Source: Phoronis australis (lineage: Eukaryota > Phoronida > Phoronidae). From it: DNA of 64,000 bases. A program made the translations under genes and the position numbers. The notes under the pieces are model-generated. The model did no database searches. It had not been told where the DNA came from and saw only the letters and a list, made by a program, of their open reading frames with translations. Positions 1-12,490 of the stretch are shown here, piece by piece (the stretch's first letter is position 1; each line of letters opens with the position of its first letter). The stretch spans positions 1,025,755 to 1,089,754 of the forward strand of contig NMRA01000001.1 in the NCBI GenBank assembly GCA_002633005.1, written 5' to 3'.

Positions 1-130
1 GTGACAGATTGTTATTATTAATAATCTGCTTGCATTTAATTTATGCAGGCTCCGCCTCCAGCACGTGCGTCACCTTTGTGTGGCCTGTAACAGCCCGTGA
101 CTCAGCTGCCGGCGAATGGCTTTGTGTGAC

Positions 131-140
131 GTGACGTCAC
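131..140. promoter_or_regulatory. CRE palindrome with nearby AP-1/MARE site
   Basis: GTGACGTCAC at 131-140 contains the full CRE octamer; GTGACTCAGC lies upstream at about 97-106. No gene start was found next to them. Confidence 0.35.
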
Positions 141-1993
141 AATAAGGGCACACTCCTGCCATTGATTGATAGCTTGAATATGCCGTGGCGATCGCTGGAG
201 ATGTGCGCTAGAGAAATAACTTTAGACAAAGCCGTGTTAGATTTACTCACATGTTTAAGGTGTGTGCGGTTAATGATCGTGGTGTTTACCTTCAGAAAAA
301 CAAAACAAATACTTAAACAAAGACTAACATAGTCGGCTTAAATCAGAGCACACGCGTGCAACAAATGCGAATTAGTTCGAGTGTATATAGTCCACGTGTG
401 TCGATATTTTCATTACTAGAATAATACGATGACAAAAGAAATGGGGGTATTTCTATTAAGTAGCACATGCATCGTATCAGGAAAATACATTATTATTCAG
501 CCATTATTTATGTTAACTTTCAATAGAGCTCTATCGGACAAGTGTCGTCGTGTGTTTCAGTCTATAATAGAATTTCCGTAAATCGAAGCTTTTGAATCGT
601 TGCATTTCTATGGACTTAACGGCTGGCGACAAAATAAAGAAAACTGGTTTCACTTATTATCCCGCCTGACTAGTTTCTCGTGCCGTGCACTTTGGCAGGA
701 AATTCCACATTGATTTTTACGATGGAAGTCGTTTTTCATTAAGAGCAGTCACCATAATTTTATTATAAAGTTTACAAAATTCCACAGATAAGCTTTAATT
801 TTAAGAAAATTATGATAAAATATGTTTACTTAGGTGCTCACACGTGATTTTAAAATTTCCAATACATACATTTAGTTGTAATGGAACGCCAGTACGTAAA
901 TCAGTTCCGCTAGTATCGTAACAACAATGAGCTATAACGGTTACAGTTCATTGCTAAAATTAGCAACTCTAAAAAGTTTCAAAAACTTCCACCGAATTCA
1001 ATTTATTATAACGTTACATATCATAATTCCTTTCGTCCTTTCTGAATGAATTGATTGCCACTGGAATCGCGTGTTAATAGTGATTTATCAAAAACGGATG
1101 GAGGTTTGTAAATACTGCTTTTGAATTATTCCCGTATGGCGGCTGCTGCCAAAGTCCTCGACACCCTGTATGGTTTCACCTCCAGTTTATTACATCGGCC
1201 CTTTTCGCAGGGTCTGTAACACGCCCCCTTCAATTGTCCGTCCGTATGAACAGGACATTTTACCAGCCTTTATTAGCATACAGCTGGCAGCGCACCTTTC
1301 ATTGGCCTGTCTTAGTACTGAGAACGACAAACATTAAGTAACCCAGGGCACGGAATTAATATACACAGTGAATACACGATCGTCCATTAGCAGTTGAAAA
1401 TCTCATGCGAGGTGTTTCTACATAGATGATTACTAATGTTTTAATATTCGCACCGATGATCAGGTTACAGGCCTAATAGGCAACGTGTACCACTTGAGCA
1501 TTCTACTTTGTTTTACCACATTCATTATTAATCACTAGAACCACGCAATGAATGGCGATAATACTAGTAATGCATTGGATCATGCGTATTTTTGTTACTG
1601 ATGAATGACACGGATGTAAGCTACTATAGAGGTCACAAAATGCTGATTAGACTTGCCGTTTTGAAACAATGTGTGCTAGAATTTGTGTCTTGTCTCTATG
1701 AATATTTCAGTGTTTTCAGTAACAGAGTATATTAACTTTTTCAATTTAAATGTTTGTAGTGGCCCTGTTTTAAAGGTTTGTTATCATCAAATAAAACTAA
1801 ATGTGTATTCCTTTTGTCATTCTCAGGTCAAAGTTGAAATTGAAGACTTCCGAGCAATCAAGAGAAAGGGACCTAATCGGTTTTACGGCAGAAAAAACAT
1901 ATTTTGGAATCTTTGTTGGATGGGATCGTCTTGTACTTTGTAGCGTTGACTGGAAACCGCAACAAAATAACAAATTCCGTTTTGTTTTTGTGA
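141..1993. other. No gene seen
   Basis: AT-rich DNA with only short chance frames. Confidence 0.6.
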
Positions 1994-1998
1994 TTCTG

Positions 1999-2079
1999 CA
2001 TGGGCGGCGCACCATAGGGGGTGGGGGGGGGGCTATAGCCCCACNATCCCTCACTTTTTTCAGTGCTGCGCCGCCCATG
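1999..2079. mobile_element. 81-base inverted-repeat element (CATGGGCGGCGCA ends)
   Basis: Ends are CATGGGCGGCGCACC and its near complement, with G-run/C-run arms that fold back. The target duplication TTCTG is exact: 1994-1998 and 2080-2084. One N lies inside at 2045. Confidence 0.8.
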
Positions 2080-2084
2080 TTCTG

Positions 2085-3069
2085 TTACAAATCGACAATT
2101 CTCGCCACTGCCTGCCAGACATTCGCTGAAACCGAGGCTTGTGACCAATTGAATACGCATAAAATACTCCTGCAACGGTGGTAAAGCTGCCACCGCGAGG
2201 ATACGAAACGGATCTCACGAGATCACTTTTCTCGACGATAAGGTCCCTTCAGCAAACGTTAATAAGACCAGAGTCGGCGCTTGACGTGTGTCAGATAACA
2301 CCACTTCCCGGATCTCTTCACAGCAAACATTCTACAATTAATAATGAATTCTACTTCTGACGTTTCTTAATTAATCAAAAATTTAAGCCTTAAATGCTCA
2401 CCTTATCTGTTGTCGTTCAATCTTATCGATTTTTGTATAAAACCTGATGTTATGTTCATTTTATGTTATCTTAAGTATATTTGATGGGTTGTCATGGCAA
2501 CAAGAGTCACTTCGCCGCAGTCCAACATGTTCCCAGGTAATGCACTTTGCATGGAAATTCACTGTTTAATGCTTGCATTAGGGATTCATTGCCTGCCTAT
2601 CAATCGATTAAAAATACACTTAAATTCTTTTATACTAAAATGAGAATTTCACTAATAGGAATAGTATTGAAAACGACCTTTATTTTGTTTGATCTTGCTC
2701 CAATAAAAACAAACGTTTTTGTGTTTGTGTTTTTTCTACAACATTCGATCTTTTGGTGACATTACATAAAGCCTATGGCGACTGTCCTCTGTGTGTTGTT
2801 GTTGCTTAGTAGAGACACTTCCAGGAGATGCAACAAAATTCTTGTGGCGCTTAAGCGGACAAATACATAAGTCGGGAGTTCCACGCCGCTCATTGTAAAA
2901 AGCAATTAAAAAGTCAAGTCAAGCTCTACGAGATATAACTCAAATTAAACCAACTCGATTCATTTACTGGTAAATTTCTGAATAATCAAAAGTTAGATTA
3001 ATTGTTGAATCCAATTTATTTTTGAATAGCTGGATATTCACCATTCAAGAATTAATATAAAGTCGTCCA
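2085..3069. other. No gene seen
   Basis: Apart from the X-box-like palindrome at 2488 nothing stands out. Confidence 0.6.
2488..2501. promoter_or_regulatory. RFX X-box-like palindrome
   Basis: GTTGTCATGGCAAC differs by one base from the X-box palindrome GTTGCCATGGCAAC. No gene is evident nearby. Confidence 0.25.
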
Positions 3070-3074
3070 CATAC

Positions 3075-3223
3075 CAGGGGCGGATCCAGGATTTTGAGTT
3101 GGGGGAGGGGGCAGGGCAGAGTATTAGCCTGGATTTTGCCCGACATTCGCACTCCCGAACTGCCAAATGGAATCTGGGAGAATTTTAGGGGGGGGGCATG
3201 GCCCTTCCCCCCATCAGCCACTG
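3075..3223. mobile_element. 149-base element (CAGGGGCGGATCCAGG ends)
   Basis: Begins CAGGGGCGGATCCAGGATTT and ends ATCAGCCACTG, the imperfect inverted repeat. The exact target duplication CATAC is at 3070-3074 and 3224-3228. Copies lie at 18083, 46469 and 59078. Confidence 0.85.
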
Positions 3224-3228
3224 CATAC

Positions 3229-4788
3229 AAATACTTTCATCTCTACTGTCTGAAACACTCCGCCACTCAAATGTTCACATCTGCCGACACGTGCTCGCGT
3301 ACCCACGTAAGTCTGTCACTCGACTATTATCAAGTGTATGACGGGAATTGCATGATTACACGTTCCTTCAAATGAAATTACACTACTTGAAGCACGTTGT
3401 TTTTCTTGCGTGTTCATAACTACTGTTTTACTTTGAAGCTGCCTTTCGTCCTGAATTAGACCTTTAACTCTTTAAATCAGTCACGTGTTAGTTCTTGCCG
3501 TGACATAGTTCTCTTTCCGTTATTGACAAGGACATCGAAACCTTCTGCGACTCAAAGCTTCAAGGTTTTTTGGAGTTGGCCACCCATGCCAAATGACGTC
3601 GAATGGAGATAATAAGAAAAACGAAAGTGAACAATGGATACGCCTGTCTATCGATATCCAGTATGCGAAGAGCGGCTTGCGACCTAGTTTTCCGTGGACA
3701 ACCCTGAAACTGTGAATTCGGAAATGAAACATGCACGCGTTGCTTAATTGTTACTCGAGTTGCCAACAGTGCGGGATCTGGTGAACGTGATTTAATGTTT
3801 GAACCACAAAGTGTCCAGGTTAAGAAATCATAAAATATCACACACTTTTGAATAAGTTTACGAACCAAAACACTGCGTTTGCACGTGCGTTACTCTACCG
3901 CTTGGAATTTTTAAGGCACACTATGTGGCAACGCTATCAACAACAATAACCACATCGACTGGACGTGGATCCAAAGAAGGTCCAGAGGGGATCACCCCCT
4001 TGATCGGTCAAGTTTACATTGTCGAAATGTGGGAATCATCAAGCACCCGCTATGTTTGCCCTCCTTCGAAACAGTTCCTGGATCCGCGGCTGATGATGAT
4101 ATCAATAATGACACCACTATAATCGTACGCAAACTAATGACAGCAATTACACTGACAGTAGTGATATTAAAAATTTACAAACCGCTGACTGCAAACTGTG
4201 CGAAGGAATCCAGGATCGGTCGTCACGTGACAGTTCGCATAGGAAAACGGAAGCGTTTATGTGCGAATTCTCAAAGGTTGCGCAACTGTTATATACAGTT
4301 TGTGGGATGAAAACCGCTAATTATAGATGACCGAGCAATTATAACCATCGTGAAAGAATTTGATCGAGCTGCAAATGTCGGTGACATTTTCGTAAAAACA
4401 GATAATTGGGTTGATATTCACCTGTCCGTAAAACCTATAAATAAATAAAACGGTGTTTTCAGAGAGCATAATTAATGCATCAGCTACTTGCCGATTCTAA
4501 CGATTCTGTTTTTCTAAGGTGTCAGACAGAAAAAAACTAACTCTCTTAGTTTGTCTCACAAAGTGTATTGTAATTATACAAAAACAAACATTTGATAAGT
4601 CAATGTAATCCATCTTGATTCTTGTGCGCTTTCAGCGGAAGAAACAAGGAAGAAGATTTAGTGAACATGACGTCCTCAGACGACTATTCAATTGCTGCAC
4701 TGGATTGACTTCGCCTGTTCCGCCTGGTCAACTGGCTAGAATATCTGATTGGTTCTTGATGACGACTTCCGGCTCTTGTACCAATCAG
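3229..4788. other. No gene seen
   Basis: Short overlapping frames on both strands without family resemblance. Confidence 0.6.
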
Positions 4789-4912
4789 GCGTGCGTTCAG
4801 TAGACGCTAGGACCTAGCTAAAACCTAGCCAAAGTCACGTGTTCTCATTTGAAATGCACGGCAATATCTCACGTAATCTCGCGAAGTCTTGCCTTTTAGC
4901 GAGGTCTTATGA
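4789..4912. repeat. CGCG-containing repeat (CAGGCGTGCGTTC end)
   Basis: Starts CAGGCGTGCGTTCAGTAGAC and carries ACCTAGC, CACGGCAATATCTCACG, AATCTCGCGAAGTCTTGC and TAGCGAGGTCTT. It is the inverted equivalent of 37546-37691. Confidence 0.65.
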
Positions 4913-7057
4913 AACGGCGGAACCAGCGAAGAAGCCAATCAAGTGGAGCCAATATAAAGACGGACTTTGGTACGGCAGAAAAGCAAACTTGTTGTCGATG
5001 TAGGTATAAAGTGATTCATCCGTATCACATCATTTCAGGTAGGCTTTACTAGTGCTCCGAAAGGGAATCGTGAGTAATCACTTCTCTCACAAAGGCGGAA
5101 CACAAATAAACAATGGGTAGGCCTACTGAGTCCTGTTTGATGCCATTTACTTAATGGAGGACACTAGTTCTCAAATCGTGGGACCCTCTATTGCAGATTA
5201 AGATAAACATTGCCGGCATCTTCATACATTGACCTATCGCAAGCTCCGCCCCCTTGCGAATTGTCGACAAACAAACAAGTTTTACCCGGCAACATGTTGT
5301 TTGTCGGGCAAAATGGCGGCTTGGAAACGGATGTGTGTCAAGAATGCTATCTTCTGATAGGTCAGTTCAGCCGTCACTCAAAATCCTGGCGATAGGTCAA
5401 TTACATATCTTACCTCGCATTTTCAAACCGATTTCAATTCTAAAATTCTCCTTCAAATGTGACATACTTAAGATCGAGAGAGTAACATTTATGCAACTGC
5501 ACCAATTTTGGCTGACATTTTGGCGCCCAAGCGTCTCGGTGTCTAATACTTGCGTATTTTTCTTAAGTTTCTGATCTCAGCCAGTATTTGGTCCTGATGT
5601 GAAATCTAGGTGTATCGTTGTTTCACCCCGAGTTACAGCCAGTGTATGGCCAGACGGGCCAATAAACGAAAGTTCTCGTGATGAAAAGGTACATGTAGTC
5701 AGATGCACCACACGTCTCCTGTGCCCTGTCAAGAGGTCGGTGCAGATCGGTCAGAAGATGTCTGACAACGCCAATGAGCATTAACAATTTATTAAAATTT
5801 TCAGACAGAAAACCATCGGATCATCTATTTATCGATCGTTGATGTATTTTTTGAATCAGGTTAATAGGTTTTAAATGTTCCATCGTTTGCAGAAATTTGA
5901 ATCAATCACGATTAAATGTGATCAAATTAAGTGTATAAGAATTCTTTTCTCATGATTACCAACGTTTTAACTAATTAAGGTAAAGATCAAACGATAAACA
6001 GGTGCAATTGTTGTAACAAGAACTTAATTTGCATAAAGGGAAACATACCGAGCTAGTTAGAGCGTCTTCCCCCTAAATATTGCCGAAAACGGAACTCTCA
6101 GTACACTTGAACTTCATTGATGCCACCCTTCTTCTGCAAATATCTTTTGAGAAAGGTGTTTTGAAAGCAATTTGACAAATGATACTATAGATATTTCGGT
6201 GCTCCGTTGAAAATAAAAGTAATTTGGAACAGATAATCATATGACGAAGGAGATCACGGTTTCGTTCCTTTTACCAAATAATCCGATGGCGAAAACAAGC
6301 ATATGTGATATATTCATAAACGTGTTTTTGTGCTCCAGAAATTTAGTTTCGTTGATCAGGCAGAGAGCCTTGGCTGCACCGTTAAAAGTGCAACCGCGAA
6401 CTTGTAAGGTTGGCATTCTTTGCCTACTACGTCACAGTGTTGACCTACATTTTTGCATTCACTCTTAGTGGTAACAACGTGGAGATAGCTGACCTCGCGT
6501 TAGTGCACAACCTAAGTTTTATCGCCGATTTATCGAAAAAAGGTTGTTAAATTTAGGCAATTTTCGACGTTTTTAGAAGGTTTAGTCACCCAGTAGACGC
6601 GGTGTAGATTAATGTCGGTTAGTGCATGCATGTGTCTTACACGGTTGAATGTCTGAGCGACTGAATTTCGTTCATTCTGAAGCCCTCGTCGCGTTGCAGA
6701 TTTTAAGTCACAGTAATTGGATGGTAATGGGTGACTCATGTGCCAAAACATTTCAATTTCGGTTGTATTTCAGGAATCTGAAAGCAACTGGGAAGAATGC
6801 TTTGATTAAAGATATGCAAAGCTGCAGGAATAACTGTGAGTTTGTGAATTGTACGCTGGACTTTTACTGCATTTTTGCTCAAATTCACTTTTGGTGCCAG
6901 AAAGCTAATGTACATGATGTCCACCCGGTCGCCCCGGCTTTGATACTCGGCCCTCGCCGGTAGTCACCGATTTCCTGTACCTGCACCCCTCGTTCGCTGC
7001 ACGGGGGTACCTAATCCTACGCACGGGCATCGCATATTAAGAACTACCTACCGGAAC
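4913..7057. other. No gene seen
   Basis: No exon-like block or repeat that I can support. Confidence 0.55.
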
Positions 7058-7187
7058 CTATAAAATCACGCATACGAACCCAAAGACCACGCAAACGAAC
7101 AAGGTCATGGGCACGAACCACAAAAATCATACATGTGAGCAAAAAAATACGCACGAGCATCCGAATCATACGCACGAACGATTCTGT
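7058..7187. repeat. Degenerate minisatellite of ~20 bases
   Basis: About six imperfect units resembling AATCATACGCACGAACCA run in tandem (CACGCATACGAAC, CACGCAAACGAAC, GGGCACGAACC, ATACGCACGAGC, ATACGCACGAAC). Confidence 0.6.
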
Positions 7188-7313
7188 GGTTCCCCTGTCC
7201 AGGACCTGCGACCTCTGATGACTCAAACGTTCACGCTCGCGTTGAAGTGCAGCCGAAACTTTTTAATGGCTAGACAACGGATACGCGAATTACGTGAACC
7301 TATGACCTCTGAT

Positions 7314-7360
7314 TAAGCTCACACGTTAGCCGCGGCTTGCGTTTAGCACGTGTGAGCTTA
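7314..7360. repeat. Perfect 13-base hairpin
   Basis: TAAGCTCACACGT (7314-7326) and ACGTGTGAGCTTA (7348-7360) are exact complements around a 21-base loop. No run of T follows as in bacterial terminators; it may be a small foldback remnant. Confidence 0.6.
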
Positions 7361-8480
7361 TATATTAACACATATATTAGATAACAATGCATATAAAATC
7401 TTCCGTTACGGTCAAAAGGTATGAACTGACACCAGCTGAGTTGACTTTATACATTTCCATTAGAGTTGCTCAAAAATTTTAGATCCACTGGCCGATAACA
7501 ACTCAATAACGAGAGTACATTTTTCGGTATTTAATGCGGAACTTTTGGGAACCAAAATCTGCAACAAAACTTACATGAATCAAATTTGCGAGTGTTTAAT
7601 ACGTCATAAATACCACTGGTGAGCTTCAACTCGCACATTGTCGGAAAAAGTCTTATTTTAGAACTAAAACAGACTAAGGTTACCCGGCTTGAAATGGACG
7701 CTCCTATGTTCACAGTAGCCAAACAAGATGCAAGTCAGAGGTCGATGAGTACGCATGCTTGCACACGCTCCCTTAAAGCCGCGTGCCACGCCATCTTTGA
7801 AAATCATTGTTTCAAGGTGTAGCCCTTTCTGCCCTTTAATACAAGTTAACGTTCCTAATAACACAATGGATCGAGGGGAGTTCATTGGTTCTTTCGACGC
7901 ACGGGGAAGAGTCACCACTGGTAGCATGATTTGTTGGCGAGTTCGGTGTTTGTGAGCTCGGCTTGACCTAATTAGATCTGCGCGGGCTTTAAATCTGTGG
8001 TTTAAACATTTTTTTTTGAAATTAATTTACACACCCAGGCAACGAATTACACGCTGACACAGTTATCAAATCATTACCGTGGGCTGCTCTATGAAACAAC
8101 TGTGTTCACGGAACAAAATTCAAAATACCAGCATACATGTAGATGAAATGTATAAGTGTTCGCTACTAAACTACTCAGCAATTCAGAATGACGGATGTTA
8201 CTTTGGACATTTCAGGGATCCAGAAATTAACAGCTCACAATATATATGTACTTTTGTTATATGATAAACGTCAGTCGGTGGATTGTACATGGAACAAAAA
8301 GATTTAGCTTTCCGAAGTAAAACCATGACTTGCTTTGTCTGTCATAGACGTCAACCTTCGAATGTTTTGTTGAATGTTTTCTTGGTTTGTCATTCCGGCA
8401 CATCCAACGTGAGCGAGTTCAGTAAGTCGAAGTCATCATCTTCCAAGAGCGACAAATACAGCATAATATTTTATGTCATT
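7361..8480. other. No gene seen
   Basis: Only chance frames. Confidence 0.6.
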
Positions 8481-8485
8481 TTCTT

Positions 8486-8643
8486 CACTGGCGGATCCAG
8501 GGGTGGTCAAGGTGTCTGGATGCCCTTTTCCCTTGATTTTAGTGATATCAATGCTAGAATTTTCAAATTGTTGAATTGGACCCCCTTCTTAAACATCCTT
8601 GATCCGACCCCCTTCCCTTTTAAAAATCCCAGTACCGACCCTG
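8486..8643. mobile_element. 158-base element (CACTGGCGGATCC end)
   Basis: Begins CACTGGCGGATCCAGGGG and ends ACCGACCCTG, with the exact duplication TTCTT at 8481-8485 and 8644-8648. Its middle (TTTTCCCTTGATTTTAGTG) is shared with 37003-37184 but not with the 3075 group. Confidence 0.8.
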
Positions 8644-8648
8644 TTCTT

Positions 8649-10334
8649 GTTAACTACAGCGCGTGACCCTAATTTAGCGTACCTGTAGCCGAATCTAACG
8701 TGAACCGAAGCTCATTAATGTGTGAGTCACGGCATGGTAGGTTCAAAACGAGATTGCACGTGATCAGCCCGTGCTCGATACGGACATACATTTTGCGTTA
8801 GCCAAGATAAGTAATTCAAGTCAGTTTGAAATAAGGCGAAAGATCACTTAAAGTTTTCTTCGACTGTTTTGAAGTCCAGGCTGCCGGAACTCACGGGCGT
8901 CTCAATTTTGTTTTACCTCTATTTAAAATTGATTTCGGAAGTCCAAAAGTGCACGTAAAGTTCGTTTTGAATGTATTTTAACCTTGGCTTTCGTGTACGG
9001 CGTAAATATGAAACATTGACTGTAAACTTAATTTTGGTTTCAAGACAGGTCCACAAAGGTCTGTGGATGAAATTCAAAGGGTTGAGAAACGCCTTGCCGT
9101 CTAAATCATAGTTACGACACTGACTCTTATCGGTGACAAAAACTGACAACGGCGTGGGAACCTTTGAGCTGTGGTCAACGGCAATTAGTAAATTATTAAC
9201 TACAGAACAGTTTGGGAAATGCACGTATGCGGTCAGTCACATTTAATCGACAAATGTATTTTCTGTCTGCTTTTATTATTTTATTTCATTCAAACAGACG
9301 ACGATGTTATTACGGTTTCAGTTGTAGTGCCCGCAAAAACAATCAATAATTAATTGAAAATCTCTGTATTAACTTAATGATCTAATTTAGTCAATCAAAA
9401 TCACATTATAAGTGGCGTCCGCTGGCAGGGTTTTAATTCGCAGAAAAAACCACCAGATGCCTCAATCACATATATTATACCGTTCATTAGGGTTCGAGTG
9501 TAGGCCGAGTATGAATCTCGAATGAAGTGTCTACTGTAATGGTATTCTTGCTAAAGTGGCGATATTTGTTCAAACAGCGCCATATGCGTGTAAATAACTG
9601 TCAACTGCATTGTTATCCACAGGGTCGCCTGAAAGCGTGGTCTAGTGGAAATTTGCAAGCGTGGTCGCCGTCAGTCATGTCATTTTAAGTTATATTGAGC
9701 GATGTTTGGGTAATATGACAGAGGACATTTCGTTTCGCATGCAGTGACCAGTGTTTTGAATTAATTTTACGTTGCTCATAAAAATCGAGTTTTGAAATAA
9801 GGTACGCAACACTTTGTTTCCAGTGGTTGTACTGTGGTCGGAATAGAGTTCACGGGCATTATTTTTGGCTTAGTGAACTGGGCTTTCTTTATTTCAACAT
9901 TTTACTCTGAGCTTTGCAATATTTTATCCTCTTCTGGAGCGCTCAGTATTCCAAAATAGCAGGGTTCTGGTTCATGAAAACTTACTTAAGACTTCTTAAG
10001 TCATAAAATTTGACATGCGCTTCCTCTTCACACTACTGAATACAGTTTGTGTCATTTAATTATGAGAACATCACAGTTTTGTAACAATTCGTACAAAATT
10101 ATCTGAACAAATCGGTATATTTTCAGGGGCCTTGTACTTTTGCCGAGGAGAAATAAAATTAATTTTCCGATGCAGTTTTGTGGAGCGTAATACGGAATTT
10201 CTAACTTTTAAACACAAGTCTGGGATCCGATGATAATAACAATACTACTTCAGGGGTCCAGACCTAGTAGGCCTATTTGTGTACCCAGTCCACTTTTCCT
10301 GAATATATGTTTTCATGAGTACTTTTGTTTTACC
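8649..10334. other. No gene seen
   Basis: The 101-codon minus frame at 8919-9224 has no recognisable family and no supporting splice context. Confidence 0.55.
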
Positions 10335-10339
10335 TAGAG

Positions 10340-10493
10340 CATGGGCGGCGCAGCACTGAAAAAAGTGGGGAGGCCAAAGCCCCCCTCAGCCCCCCTGTGG
10401 TGCACCGCCTATAGACCATGTGCGGTGTAGCACTGAAAAAAGTGTGAGGGGGGCTATAGCCCCCCCCCAACCCTCTATAGTGCGCCACCCATG
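10340..10493. mobile_element. Dimeric element of the CATGGGCGGCGCA family
   Basis: Two head-to-tail units, each beginning CATGGGCGGCGCAGCACTG or CATGTGCGGTGTAGCACTG and ending in GTGCACCGCC or GTGCGCCACCCATG. Flanks TAGAG (10335-10339) and CAGAG (10494-10498) agree at 4 of 5 bases. Confidence 0.75.
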
Positions 10494-10974
10494 CAGAGTG
10501 GACAAAGTAAACGTCTTAAATTTTTCTTACTCAAAGGTCACAATGTTATCATGTGGCCTAAATGACTAGCAAGACAATTTCAACTCAAAAGTCGTGCCCG
10601 CTTTTTATGATGTTCACGACTGGTGATCCTAAAAAGCTGGAGTGATGCGAATGCCTTCTGTTATACTGTATAGTGTTGGTGGCGACATTGAAGGTTGTGT
10701 GATTTTGAATCACCTTGTAATTTTTGCTGTTAATTTAAAGAAATTTCATTATAGGAAATTGAGCAGAGTGATTGGCTGACAGTCTATCAGTGATTAATGC
10801 CTCCTTAAAAGTGGATTAAGTTGTAAGCGGAAACATTACTCTACATTTGCGAAATGTTGGCGACTCTTCTGAATTGGGGCTCTCACTGATGTCGTCTGCT
10901 ACGCAGAATTTTTGAGAGGAATTAGCTTTGCGAGTCACTGGGATATGTTGCAACCACCATGATTCTTACTCGTT

Positions 10975-11106
10975 CCTGGATTAAGTTCCGTAGAGGCAAG
11001 GATCTCGCAAAAAGGCTAAGATCATGTGCTTCGCTTGTAATGCAGTCAAAATCTCGCGATTTTCTGCATTTTCGCGAGCTTCTCGAGTCACGGAACGCAC
11101 GCCTGG
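10975..11106. repeat. CGCG-containing repeat, second copy
   Basis: Begins CCTGGATTAAGTTCCGTAG and ends CACGGAACGCACGCCTGG. The middle holds AAGGATCTCGC, AAATCTCGCGATTTTC and TTTCGCGAGC. The 73-codon frame over it is a by-product. Confidence 0.6.
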
Positions 11107-12349
11107 AATATGTTATTAAGTTATTTTTATCTTCGGAAACGAAGCTATGGTTTGAAACATTAATGACTGGAAGGTTTTGAAGCGTCTGACGGAATGCGCA
11201 TTGCCTACTAAATGCACAATCAGTTAGTCGATGGGAAGATCATATTTGAATATTTACAGACGATTATTTCGCTTATATTCAATGTTTTATCGACTTCATG
11301 TAATAAATGGTGTGTGACGTGTTTAATGTCTTGTAATGATTATCAAATTACAAACGAACAACTTCGAAAATGACCTGTGGCGATTTATTCAAGTGTACGT
11401 ACTGGGTACTGAAAAGCTGTCGTGAATTAGGAGTAGATAGGCAGGCAAGCTTTATTTTTCATCGGTAACCATGAAGAACGAGGAAGAAATAAACGGCCAT
11501 GTATTAGACAGCACATTGTTTACAAATTCAACAAACTCAGTTGTAAAGCAAAAAACGTTGCTGCCTCTTTGCTGAGTTTAAGTTGAAATTTCAAATACTC
11601 GTTATTTGATTTGCCTAAACATTTTACGTTCTGTTCTGGCAAAGGGTGGGTAGAAAAGTTTCTCTTTAAATTCTGTAAGGTATCATTATACAGCGTGTTA
11701 GACATGACAGCATGAGATTGCTTTTGAGTTATTAATATTCATAAAGCATGTTTTTCCAAACATAAGCCCATTTTTCTTGATGCTTTTCCAAAAAACGGTG
11801 GTGCCATTGTTCTCAAAACTTCCCTGTGCTTATTAAGACCTCATGGCTTGCTGTTTTTGTATTTCGCTTCTGATATTTGGAAAATGCACAATATCCATTC
11901 CTAATTTCAAATTCACGTAAAAAATAAATACATGATAAACTTTGATAAAAATACTGGCACGGGTTTGAAATTCATAGGTTTCAATATGTGTAGTTTTAGC
12001 ACAAGTAATTTATACGTGGCTAGGAAAGGATCGGGCGTTTAAGCACTACAGCGAAGTTATGAAAATTATGAAATTCAGTCGTTTGAAATTTTGCAGCCAT
12101 CACATGTTTATTTAGCTCATTCGCCACCGAAAGTCTGTCCCAATTTTACTGAACATAATAAAAAGATACTAGAGGGTAAAAACAATATCTCATCTGGCTC
12201 AGTAACTCTATGAGCTTTTTATTAAATTTTGCGGTGTCCCTGAGACAAAACCAATGTGGCTACCCGGGGCGCATTCCATAAATGCAAGATACTTGTTGGT
12301 AACGTTAGTGTGTTCACATGCTTTGTACATAGGGACAGCTCGCGAAGAC
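11107..12349. other. No gene seen
   Basis: AT-rich, no structure noted. Confidence 0.6.
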
Positions 12350-12490
12350 TGGCGTGATCTCGCAAACTTGCTCTACGGAACGCAGACCTGGATAGTGTTC
12401 AATAATGTTTTAAGACCTCGCTAAAAAAACAAGCCTTCGTGAGATTTCGCGAGACATTGCCGTGTATTTTCAACGAAAGCAGGTGGCTTT
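12350..12490. repeat. CGCG-containing repeat, two partial copies
   Basis: GGCGTGATCTCGCAAAC with CTACGGAACGCAGACCTGG is followed by AGACCTCGCTAAAAAAACAA and GATTTCGCGAGACATTGCCG, the family blocks seen at 37.6 kb. Confidence 0.5.
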
